Shown here piece by piece: positions 56,536 to 64,000 of a stretch of 64,000 bases of DNA. Location of the stretch: NCBI GenBank assembly GCA_963719465.1, contig OY970386.1, positions 744,001 through 808,000 of the forward strand, read 5' to 3'. Under the pieces are notes generated by a model. It did not search any database. It saw nothing but the letters and a program-made list of their open reading frames with translations, and was not told the DNA's origin. Numbering within the stretch: position 1 is the stretch's first letter; each line of letters begins with the position of its first letter. The stretch comes from JALHUB01 sp963719465. Lineage in GTDB: Bacteria; Chloroflexota; Dehalococcoidia; DSTF01; JALHUB01. Made by a program: the position numbers and the translations under genes.

Positions 56536-57073
56536 TTACTTGCCCTTGGGACGCCGCTTCTCGAAGTCGTCCAGGTCCAGGCTCTCGATGAAGTCGCGGA
56601 AGGCCGACATCTTCTCCAGCTCTTCCGGCTGCACCTCGCGAAGCTTCTCGCCGACGGCTTTCTCGCCGTCCTTGTCCAGCAAAACGCCCGCCTTCTCCAG
56701 CACCGACTCATCGGCGAAGATGGGGACGTTCGCGCGCACGGCAAGAGCGATCGCGTCGCTGGGGCGCGAGTCGATCTCCATGGAGTGCCCGTTCACGTAA
56801 AGGACGATGCGCGCGTAGAAGGTGTCGTTCGCCAGGTCGTTTACGATTATGCAGTTTATCTCGGCGCCGAGGGCATCGATGACGGAGCGCAGCAGGTCGT
56901 GGGTGAGCGGCCGAGCCACGGAGAACGTCCTGCAGCCGCACGGCTATGGCATCCGCCTCCGCTGGCCCGATCCAGATGGGGAGGTAGCGTTCCGCGTTCT
57001 TCTCTTTTAGTATTACCACCCGCTGGTAGTTCATAAGACTAACGCGGATGCTCTCTATGCTCATCTCGATCAT
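56536..57073 (-). CDS. Bifunctional nuclease family protein (DUF151), frameshifted in the sequence
   Basis: A 178-residue protein of the BFN/DUF151 family. The N-terminal part reads VSLMNYQRVVILKEKNAERYL, then PIWIGPAEADAIAVRLQ. The C-terminal part has NGHSMEIDSRPSDAIALAVR, followed by a UVR-like helical tail (EKAVGEKLREVQPEELEKM). The frame breaks at GAACGTC (56933-56939); removing one base gives RLQDVSVARPLTHDLLRSV. Homologues have DNase/RNase activity in vitro; the cellular role is unclear. Confidence 0.85.
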
Positions 57074-57114
57074 CCCACCACCTCCGGCTCCCGGCTCGGA
57101 CTCGCGTAACCAGT

Positions 57115-58512
57115 CTAGCCGACCCCCTCTTCGGTGTCAATTGAAGCTGACACCGCTCCACCCGCTTCCGTCGCCCCGCTCGCTCTCGCCAAGGCTGCCT
57201 TCCGCTCGCGCTCCATCTCCCGCAGGCTGACCACTGCGAGCGCTGCCACGACGAGGGCGATGGCGAACAGGACGAAACTCACACCGTATACGTCGGCCAC
57301 GGCACCTACGAGCAGCAGTGGGACTATCGCAGCAAGGCTGGCCAGGGCGAGCTGCGCCCCGAAAACACGTCCCCGCATCTCCGGCGGCGCTCGCTCGTGT
57401 AAGACGGTCTGCGCCGGCGCGTTCACCATCGCGTACATCAGACCCAGCGGCCCGGCGAAGACCATCGTCAGCGCTACCAGCAGGGAAAGCCCGCCCAGGC
57501 GCTCGGGCCCGAAGGGGTTGAGGTCCTCCGTCTTCTGCAGGACATCCGCCAGGTTCTGTACGAGCCCCATCCCCACCAGGCAGACGGCCAGTCCGATCAG
57601 CCCGAAGGCGACGATCCGGTCCTTCCCGATCTTCTGCGCCAGGCGCGGCAGCATCCGCAGCCCCAGGATGGCACCGACGCCGGTAGGCGCGAAAACGTAG
57701 ACGGCATCATCCGGGCGCACGGCAAGCACCTCCTGCATGAAGCGCGGCACCAGCACGGCGAAGAGGAGGACAAGCGAGCTGCTCATCGTTAGCTGCGCCA
57801 TCGCCAGGCACGACGCCGGGTCCGAGCGGAGCAGGCGCAGCGCTTTCGCAAGCTCACGCGGCGCCGCCTGCGCCGGCCTGGGCTCGACCGACTCCCCCGC
57901 CTTGTGCACCCCGACGTCCTTCGGCAGCCGCCGCGCCAGTAGCGACGCGGCGACGAACGACACAGCAGCCGCGAAGAACAGCACGTTCACGCCGAACGTC
58001 TTGATGATGATCGGCGCGATAAAGACCATTCCGACGAACTGGGCGCCCGTCCAGGCCAGGCTGACCAGGCTGTTGGCGGCCATGAGCTGGTTCTTCGGCA
58101 CCAGCGACGGCACTGTGGCCACCTCCGCCGTCGCGAAGAACTGGCCGACGGCGGAAAAAGCGATGTTGACGGCGAATATCGCCTCAACGTAGTCCTTGCT
58201 CAGCAGGAAAGCCAGCGCAGCCAGCGAGCGGAACGCATTGGTGGCGATGAGGATATCGCGCTTTCGCCAGCGGTCGACCAGCACGCCGCCGACCATGCCG
58301 AACAGCAGCGACGGCACGACGTACGAGAGCACGAGAATGCTGGTGTCGGTCGTGGAGTTCGTCTTCGTGAGAACGACGATGAGGAGCGTGAAAAGGATGG
58401 CGTTCTGCGCCGTCTGCGACAAAAGCTGCGCCAGCCAGAGGCTGCGGAAGCGCCGGTTCGAGAGGACAGCCCGCTCCCGCTGCTGAAGCGACGCAGATTC
58501 GCTCTCACGCAT
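57115..58512 (-). CDS. MFS transporter (MFS_3/EnhS-type exporter)
   Basis: A 465-residue, about 12-helix permease. Near the N-terminus is SNRRFRSLWLAQLLSQTAQN, and loop 2-3 has GMVGGVLVDRWRKRDILIATN, the motif A equivalent. The second half has LHERAPPEMRGRVFGAQLAL, typical of the MFS_3 group of drug or siderophore exporters. The C-terminus ends in a charged tail. It starts eight bases inside the end of the preceding MFS gene; the two paralogues may have related substrates. Confidence 0.88.
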   Translation of the reverse strand: MRESESASLQQRERAVLSNRRFRSLWLAQLLSQTAQNAILFTLLIVVLTKTNSTTDTSILVLSYVVPSLLFGMVGGVLVDRWRKRDILIATNAFRSLAALAFLLSKDYVEAIFAVNIAFSAVGQFFATAEVATVPSLVPKNQLMAANSLVSLAWTGAQFVGMVFIAPIIIKTFGVNVLFFAAAVSFVAASLLARRLPKDVGVHKAGESVEPRPAQAAPRELAKALRLLRSDPASCLAMAQLTMSSSLVLLFAVLVPRFMQEVLAVRPDDAVYVFAPTGVGAILGLRMLPRLAQKIGKDRIVAFGLIGLAVCLVGMGLVQNLADVLQKTEDLNPFGPERLGGLSLLVALTMVFAGPLGLMYAMVNAPAQTVLHERAPPEMRGRVFGAQLALASLAAIVPLLLVGAVADVYGVSFVLFAIALVVAALAVVSLREMERERKAALARASGATEAGGAVSASIDTEEGVG

Positions 58513-59852
58513 TCGTGGCCTCCGGCGCGGCCGGAACGGAGCGGGCGCGCATCACTGCCCAGCCCACCAGCAGCGTTATGGTGACCGCCGTCCCTATCAG
58601 GACCGGCCGCACGCCCACCACCTCGGCGAACGCGCCTGCCACCAGTAGCGGCGCCACCGAGGCGACATTGATCAGCACGTTTTGCGCCGCAAACACGCGC
58701 CCCTGCATCTCCAAGGGTATACGTTCATTGATGATCGCGCGACTGGCGACGTTGAGCAGCGAGCTGCCGAATCCAGCCAGGATCGCCGCCACCATCGTTA
58801 CGGCTATCCGAGCGCCCGTATTGTTCAGCGGCCCCGGGTGAGCAATCCCCAACGGATTCCAGCTCCGCAGGGTGTCCGCTTCATTGACGACCAGGCCGAA
58901 TACCAGCAGCGACACGACGAAAAACGCGAACCCCAGCGCCAGCGCCCAGCCCTTGCCTATAACGCGCGAAAGGGCGTTCACCAGTCGCAGCCCGAGGAAG
59001 ATGCCGATGGCCCCGGGCGCGAAGATAAAGACGATGTTGTCGGGCGCGACGCCCAGCTCCTGCTTCGCATAGCGGGGAAGCACCGTAATGCCGATGAGCA
59101 ACGTCGTGGCGCCAACGACGCTGACGATCAGCGCCAGGTACGACTGCGGATCGCGTCGCAGCGTTTGCCAGGCCTGCGCAAATTGCAGTCGCACGCCCGA
59201 CCGGACCGCCCGCTGCAACTGCTTTCCGGTCGCCCGCTCCGTCAGGCCGCGAATCGACGCCGCAAGGAACGCCGCCGCTCCGAACAGGCCGGCGAGCACC
59301 GCGAACAGCGGATAGCTGCCGACGGTCTTCAGCATCAGCGCCGCCAGGCCGACGATTCCCAGCGCCTCCGCCAGCAGCCCGCCCAGATTGATGAGCGAAT
59401 TAGCTGTCGTCAGCTGGTTCGGCTCCACAACGTGCGGCAGCGCGGCGCTGATAGCCCGGCGTGTTGAACTGCGACAGCGCCGAAAACGCCACCGCGAACA
59501 GATAGAGCGATCCAACGCTGTGCCCGGAGAGCACCAGGCCCAGGCAGAGGAGCATTCGCGCCGCGTTCGTCGCCGCCAGCACGAAGCCCCGCGACAGCCG
59601 GTCGACGATGACGCCCGATATGGGCCCGAGCGCGGCGGCAGGCAGCGTGTAGGCGATAATGAACAGCCCGGCGCGGATGCTCGACCCGCTGTTCCCGACA
59701 ACCAGGATGAGCAGCGCGTAGTTGATCGCGTACTGGCCCATCTGGCCGAGAACGTGCTGCTCCAGCAGTCCCCGAAAGCGGTGCTCGTCGAGAAGCGTCC
59801 TGCCGCCGAGGAGCGTCCACCAGTCGAAACGCCGGGGCTGGGCCTCCGTCAT
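58505..59852 (-). CDS. MFS transporter, frameshifted in the sequence
   Basis: A second MFS_3-type permease, paralogue of the neighbour. The N-terminal part runs MTEAQPRRFDWWTLLGG to FSALSQFNTP and the rest continues AISAALPHVVEPNQLTTANS in another frame. The break is at GCCCGGC (59454-59460, plus strand); removing one base gives GCCGGC, joins the two parts, and yields 448 residues. INERIPLEMQGRVFAAQNVL is the family block before the last helices. It lies 17 bases downstream of the DUF951 gene and overlaps the next MFS gene by eight bases. Confidence 0.85.
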
Positions 59853-59869
59853 GTGGGACGGGAGAAGCG

Positions 59870-60116
59870 CTAAGTCTCCTCCTCCTCCTCCCTGAACAGC
59901 AGTCGTTCCATGGCCGGGTCCAGCGGCTCGCCGCGCGACACGAACGACTTCAGCCGCTTCTCGAGCTCTCGCCGTTCGAGAAGCACGCGGCGATTGCACT
60001 TCAAGCAGCGCAGCCCGATGTCGGCGCCCAATCGCACGACACGCCAGTCGTAGCCGCCGCAGGGATGCACCTTGCGCAGCCGCACGAACGTCGTTCATGC
60101 GCAGCTCTAGCGGCAT
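59870..60116 (-). CDS. DUF951 zinc-finger-like protein, frameshifted in the sequence
   Basis: An 81-residue basic protein. After correction the N-terminus reads MPLELRMNDVVRLRKVHPCG, followed by GYDWRVVRLGADIGLRCLKC and NRRVLLERRELEKRL, matching DUF951, which holds Cys residues likely to bind zinc. The frame breaks at GAACGTC (60086-60092); removing one base restores it. The ATG at 60116 comes one base after the pyrF stop, so the two are coupled. Function unknown; RNA or DNA binding is a guess. Confidence 0.82.
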
Positions 60117-60117
60117 C

Positions 60118-60949
60118 TCAGCCCTTCCTTCGCTCCAGGACGCGCTCCCGCTCGCCCGCGATCTCGTCTCGGAGCCGGCGCGCCGCTTCTCCAGCCGCCC
60201 TTGCGAAGTCGGAGCCGCGCGAGGCGTACAGAATCTGGCGAGAGGCGTTGATGACAAGGCCGCCGCCGTTCGCGTCCAGACCGTTTTCGAGCACCGCCAG
60301 CAACGTCGCCGCCCTGCGCCCCGACGCCCGGGACAAGAAGCGTCATCTCCGTGCATATCGAGCGTATGCGCCGAAGCTCGTCGGGGAAAGTAGCGCCGGC
60401 GACCAGGCCGACGTTGCCGCGGCTGTTCCACGTCCTCGCCTTCTCCGCGACGACCTCGAACAGCGGCCTCGAAGCCGCGCCGCTTGCAATGGGCAGATCC
60501 TGCAGGTCCCGCGCGCCAGGATTCAACGTCCGGCAGAGGATGAAGACACCTTTGTCGTCCCGCGCCAGGAACGGCTCCAGGCTGTCACCGCCCAGATAGG
60601 GGTTCACCGTGACGGCGTCGAAGCCGAGGTCGTCGAAGAGAGAGCGCGCGTACGCCTTCACCGTGTTACCGATGTCGCCGCGCTTGCCGTCGCCGATAAC
60701 GGGAATTTCGCTCGGGACCGCTGCCAGCGTTTCGCGCAGGACGCGGTAACCTGCCTCACCCAGCGCCTCGTAGAAAGCCAGGTTCGGCTTGTAGGCGCAA
60801 ACGAAGCCGGCCGTCGCCTCGATGACGGCGCGATTGAAGGCCGCAACGTCGGCGACGGGCAGGAGCGCGGGATCGGGGTCGAGCCCGACGCAAAGAAGGC
60901 TGCCGCTCTTGCTGGCAGCCTGCTCGAGCTTCTCGAAAAAGCGCAACAT
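60118..60949 (-). CDS. pyrF: Orotidine 5'-phosphate decarboxylase, type 2, frameshifted in the sequence
   Basis: Last step of UMP synthesis. The long (type 2) form has SLLCVGLDPDPALLP near the N-terminus, VIGDGKRGDIGNTVKAYARS with the catalytic Lys-Asp network, and LLVPGVGAQGGDV. The frame breaks near 60300-60307 (GCAACGTC on the plus strand); dropping one base gives AVLENGLDANGGGLVINASR and a 276-residue protein. It begins a run with DUF951 and two MFS genes. Confidence 0.9.
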
Positions 60950-61190
60950 CCACCTCGGCGAGAGACTCCACGAGGGTCAAGTCGATGGTATCGCCGCGAA
61001 TGGGCCAAGTCAAGGAAGATGGCCCGGGATCGACGACGCGGCGTCGACGTGGCTTAGGGGCGCCGATGGTCGGGCGGCAGGCATTCCTGCTGCGCGGGGC
61101 CGCTCGGGGTTGCCGAGCGGCCCTCGTCGCCAAAGAACGTCGCATCTCCGCCGCTTGACAGCGTCTCGCCGCTGCCGTAAACGTGAAGGC
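60950..61190. other. Divergent intergenic region
   Basis: A 241-bp gap between pyrF and the comB-like gene. It contains the hairpin copy at 61097-61123 and a TTGACA (61155-61160) followed 17 bases later by TAAACG, a weak promoter candidate for comB that would leave almost no leader. Nothing else is seen. Confidence 0.4.
61097..61123 (+). repeat. Hairpin repeat, copy 2 (GGGCCGCTCGG family)
   Basis: The 11-bp stem GGGCCGCTCGG/CCGAGCGGCCC is identical to the one at 16746-16771, with a 5-nt loop GGTTG instead of GTTG. The flanks of the two copies are not alike. Confidence 0.65.
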
Positions 61191-61961
61191 GTGAGACTGG
61201 ATGTCGCCCTCCTGCCGCGAGCGCTGCGCAAGCCCGATTCGACTGCCTGCCTGCTCATCGATGCCCTGCGGGCCAGCTCGTCGATTGTTACGCTCTTCGC
61301 CCAGGGGGCTGAGGAGGTCGTCGTTGCCGGCAGCATCGCGGCGGCAAGGCGCCTGGCCGCGAGCGAGCCACGCCGCTACCTCCTCTGCGGCGAGCGCTTC
61401 GGCCTGGCGCCGTCCGGCTTCGACTACGGCAACTCGCCCTCCGAGTTCGCCTCGCTCGACATGCGGGGCCGGCGAGTCATCCTCGCGACCACCAACGGCA
61501 CGAAAGCGCTCCTGACGCTAGCTATGTCCCCCGCCGTCATCGTCGGAGCGCTGCTGAACGCCACCGCCGCCGTTCGGGCGCTACTCGCGGATGCTCGCTC
61601 CCGCAACCTCGACGCCGCGCTCGTCTGCGCCGGCCTGGAAAGCGGCGCCGCCTTCAGCCTGGAAGACGCCTTCGTCGCCGGCGCGCTCGTCGAGATCGCC
61701 ATCGAAGAGGCGCGAGGCCACGGCTCCGACCTGTCGCTAAGCGACCCCGCGTTGGCCGCCCGCCGCCTCTACCAGTCCTACTCCGGCGACGCCCCCGCCT
61801 GCTTCCGCGAGGCGCAGCACGGCCGCTCCCTTGCCGGCATCGGCCTGGAGCGCGACCTCGAGTTCTGCGCCCAGACGGACCGCTTCCACGTCGTCCCGCG
61901 ACTCCGTCGCGACGCGTCGGGCCGGCTGTCACTCGTGGTTCCGACGAAAGGAGAGGCATGA
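61191..61961 (+). CDS. comB: ComB family 2-phosphosulfolactate phosphatase-like protein
   Basis: A 256-residue protein of the ComB family, known for dephosphorylating 2-phosphosulfolactate in coenzyme M synthesis, though many bacterial members occur without that pathway. Blocks are CLLIDALRASSSIVTLFAQG, LLCGERFGLAPSGFDYGNSP, VILATTNGTKALLTLA and LVCAGLESGAAFSLEDAFVA. GTG 61191 begins the conserved RLDVALLPRA. It overlaps cinA by four bases (ATGA). The true substrate here is open. Confidence 0.85.
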   Translation: MRLDVALLPRALRKPDSTACLLIDALRASSSIVTLFAQGAEEVVVAGSIAAARRLAASEPRRYLLCGERFGLAPSGFDYGNSPSEFASLDMRGRRVILATTNGTKALLTLAMSPAVIVGALLNATAAVRALLADARSRNLDAALVCAGLESGAAFSLEDAFVAGALVEIAIEEARGHGSDLSLSDPALAARRLYQSYSGDAPACFREAQHGRSLAGIGLERDLEFCAQTDRFHVVPRLRRDASGRLSLVVPTKGEA

Positions 61962-63196
61962 AGGCGGAGATTATCGCCGTCGGCACCGAGATCCTGCTCG
62001 GCGAGATCGTCGACACCGACTCCCAGTTCATTGCCTCTCGTCTGCCCTCCCTTGGCATCGACCTCCTCTGGGTGACGCAGGTCGGCGACAACCTGGGCCG
62101 CGCCCGCGAGGCGCTTGACCGCGCCTGGCAGCGCAGCGACCTCATCATCACCTGCGGTGGCCTCGGCCCCACCGAGGACGACCTCACGCGCGAGGCCATC
62201 GCCGCCATGCTGGGCGAGGAGATGCGCGTCGATCCGTCGCTGGAAGAAGAGCTGCGCGCCTTCTTCGCCCGCCGCGGCCGCCCGATGCCGGAGCGCAACG
62301 TCAAGCAGGCCACCCTCATCCCGTCGGCAAGGGCCATTCGTAACGCCTACGGCACCGCCCCTGGTTGGTGGGTGGAGCGCGAAAGCCGCGTCATCATCGC
62401 CCTGCCCGGCCCGCCCGGCGAGCTGCGACGCATGTGGGAGGCAGAGGTCGAGCCGGAGCTGCGGCGCCGGTCCGTCGGCGTCGTGCTCGTCTCGCGGACG
62501 CTGAAGACGTCGGACCTGACAGAAGGCCTCGTCGACGAGCTGCTGGGTGACCTGAAGCACTCCGCCAACCCCAGCGTGAGCGTCTACTCCCGCGCCGACG
62601 GCATCCAGGTGAGAATCGCCGCCAAGGCCTCCGGCTCGCACGCCGCCGAATCGCTCATCGCGCCGGTCGAGGCGGAAGCGCGCCGGCGCCTGGGCCCTGA
62701 AGCCGTCTGGGGCGCCGACGACGACACGCTCGAAGCCGTCGTTGGCCGGCTGCTGCGAGAGCGCCGCCTGACGCTGGCAACCATGGAGTCGTGCACCGGC
62801 GGCCTGCTGGCAAGCACGATTACCAACGTCCCCGGCAGCTCCGACTACTTCAAGGGGGGCCTCGTGACCTACGCGACGGAGACGAAGCTGGCCTGGGGCG
62901 TCAGCCGCAACGTCGTAGAGAAACATGGCGTGATCAGCGCCGAATGCGCCCGCGAAATGGCGCGGGTCGCGCGCGAGCGCCTTTTGGCTGACATCGGCGT
63001 CGGCGTCACAGGCGTCGCCGGCCCCGACGAGCAGGAGGGCAAGCCGGTCGGAACCGTCCATATCGCACTCGACGACGGCTCCGCCAAGCCGCCGGTCGTC
63101 AGCTATCAGTTCGCTCAGAGCCGCGCCATGATTAAGCGTCGCGCCGTCACGACCGCCCTATCCCTCGTCCGCCGGGCGCTGCTTCGCATCGAATAA
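61958..63196 (+). CDS. cinA: CinA-like protein (putative NMN deamidase)
   Basis: A 412-residue two-domain protein. The N-terminal MoaB/MogA-like domain (about 1-170) starts KAEIIAVGTEILLGEIVDTD and has LIITCGGLGPTEDDLTREAI. The C-terminal PncC-type domain (about 255-410) has LATMESCTGGLLASTITNVP and GVGVTGVAGPDEQEGKPVGT. Homologues deamidate nicotinamide mononucleotide for NAD recycling. It is translated from an ATGA overlap with comB. Confidence 0.95.
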   Translation: MKAEIIAVGTEILLGEIVDTDSQFIASRLPSLGIDLLWVTQVGDNLGRAREALDRAWQRSDLIITCGGLGPTEDDLTREAIAAMLGEEMRVDPSLEEELRAFFARRGRPMPERNVKQATLIPSARAIRNAYGTAPGWWVERESRVIIALPGPPGELRRMWEAEVEPELRRRSVGVVLVSRTLKTSDLTEGLVDELLGDLKHSANPSVSVYSRADGIQVRIAAKASGSHAAESLIAPVEAEARRRLGPEAVWGADDDTLEAVVGRLLRERRLTLATMESCTGGLLASTITNVPGSSDYFKGGLVTYATETKLAWGVSRNVVEKHGVISAECAREMARVARERLLADIGVGVTGVAGPDEQEGKPVGTVHIALDDGSAKPPVVSYQFAQSRAMIKRRAVTTALSLVRRALLRIE

Positions 63197-63266
63197 GCGC
63201 ATCGACTTGACAGAACGCTTATAATCAAAACGCAAGTGTTCCCCCGCTTCTGAAAGCGACGCAGGA

Positions 63267-64000
63267 ATGAAGAGAGCGGCTTTCGCGTTCGCGCTGAGTC
63301 TGGCGACGGCATCATTCGCTCTGGCCGGTCCGCGTTACCCCGTCGCGGCCGCCGGTCCGTCCAGTTGCGGCGGCGACCAGCCCGGCATGGCGAATCCCGC
63401 CGCCGTCTATTGCCGCGATCTAGGGTACAACTACGAAGTCGTGAACGGCGCCAGGGGAGAGCAAGGCGTCTGCGCCCTGCCGGATGGAAGCAGGTGCGAC
63501 GAATGGGAGTTCCTCGAGGGCACGTGCGGCCAGGCCTACTCGTATTGCGCGAAGCAGGGCATGAACATGACAACCAGGACCGACGGCAATGACCCGTTCA
63601 CCCGGGAATACGGCGTTTGCGTCCGCGGCAAGCAGCAAGTCGGACCCGTAACCGGGCTGATGGGCTTGAGCCAGAAGGCCGCAGTGGGAACTCCACGACC
63701 GGCGCCAAGCGGCGCTGGCGCGGCTCCCCTTACCTCGACCGCTCCCCAGGCGGCTTCATCTGGTTCATTCGATTGGAGGAACGAGAACGGGGAGGACTGG
63801 ATGACCTCCGTCAAGAACCAGGGGATCTGCGGCGCCTGCTGGGCGTTCTCGGCCGTCGGCGTGGCGGAGGCGACAACGAAAATACGGCGGAGCGACCCGA
63901 ACCTCTATATCGATCTGTCGGAAGAGTACCTGGTATCCGGCTGCTACGGGGGCCAGACCGGCTGTTGCGGCGGAGACCCCGCGGTGGCCCTGGATTCAAT
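63267..64000 (+). CDS. Secreted papain-like (C1A) cysteine protease with DUF333 domain, 3' end beyond the window
   Basis: Runs off the window after 244 residues. It has a signal peptide (1-28, KRAAFAFALSLATASFALA), then a DUF333-like domain (about 42-92: NPAAVYCRDLGYNYEVV and GVCALPDGSRCDEWEFLEG), a Pro/Ala linker, and the start of a papain fold: FDWRNENGEDWMTSVKNQG and the active-site block ICGACWAFSAVGVAEA, with the nucleophile Cys at about residue 191. LSEEYLVSGC follows, as in the family. There is no inhibitory propeptide of the usual type; DUF333 takes that position. TATAAT at 63220-63225 may be its -10 box. Confidence 0.88.
   Translation, partial: MKRAAFAFALSLATASFALAGPRYPVAAAGPSSCGGDQPGMANPAAVYCRDLGYNYEVVNGARGEQGVCALPDGSRCDEWEFLEGTCGQAYSYCAKQGMNMTTRTDGNDPFTREYGVCVRGKQQVGPVTGLMGLSQKAAVGTPRPAPSGAGAAPLTSTAPQAASSGSFDWRNENGEDWMTSVKNQGICGACWAFSAVGVAEATTKIRRSDPNLYIDLSEEYLVSGCYGGQTGCCGGDPAVALDS

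Noticed and set aside
63207..63225. TTGACA plus TATAAT as a full promoter for the protease gene
   Set aside because: Only seven bases separate the two boxes, far below the 16-18 needed. TATAAT alone may still be a -10 box.

Overview
The window is a high-GC, densely coded bacterial chromosome segment. It most likely comes from Chloroflexota, perhaps the Dehalococcoidia or a relative. This is an inference from gene content: a DUF5679 zinc-ribbon protein, DUF951, DUF1634 paired with TauE/SafE, a GH3 protein fused to a winged helix, an Ino1 plus acyltransferase operon, a T-box ahead of trpB and GTG/TTG starts. No rRNA, tRNA, phage or insertion sequence was recognised.

Layout. 0-5 kb: ispG, a small membrane protein, proS, an RDD membrane protein and a methyltransferase. 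5.2-10.4 kb: the nusA-ylxR-infB-rbfA-truB operon with its own promoter and an attenuator-like leader. 10.4-17.5 kb: a DUF5679 gene with promoter and terminator, argS, an Ino1 operon with two lipid acyltransferases, a GGDEF protein and a decayed GH31 glycosidase. 17.7-24.8 kb: a membrane GH3/winged-helix fusion, glpK, pyk, a J-like membrane protein and a holin-like protein. 24.8-31.9 kb: a DHA2 exporter, TauE/SafE with DUF1634, and a peptide ABC importer without ATPases. 32-41.5 kb: methyltransferase, P-loop NTPase, DJ-1/PfpI, acs, a lipoprotein, SDR, an ADP-forming acyl-CoA synthetase-like protein and a hydrolase. 41.5-46.7 kb: a pyruvate-dehydrogenase-type operon (lpd-E1alpha-E1beta-E2) followed by a tandem array holding copies of the E2 3' end. 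47-57 kb: cupin, sugar dehydrogenase, scpA, aroF-aroH, a CPBP protease, trpC, a RelE toxin-antitoxin pair, trpS, T-box-controlled trpB and a bifunctional nuclease. 57-64 kb: two MFS exporters, DUF951 and pyrF in one operon, then comB-cinA and the start of a secreted papain-like protease.

Two signals cut across the genes. First, ten genes and one gene remnant are broken by small frameshifts. Removing one base (two in acs) restores a family-like protein in each. Seven of the twelve inserted bases turn GACGTC into GAACGTC on the given strand, and two turn GCCGGC into GCCCGGC. This looks like a motif-dependent consensus error, perhaps caused by DNA modification, rather than gene decay. Second, several families of short palindromic repeats are scattered between genes, including one paired-hairpin element present once near 1.1 kb and three more times inside the array at 41.6-42.1 kb.

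Functionally the window is mostly housekeeping: translation, isoprenoid, aromatic amino acid and pyrimidine synthesis, and acetyl-CoA production. The strongest candidate for an undescribed system is the GH3 protein, which carries a sugar-hydrolase-like outer domain, one membrane helix and a cytoplasmic DNA-binding domain.
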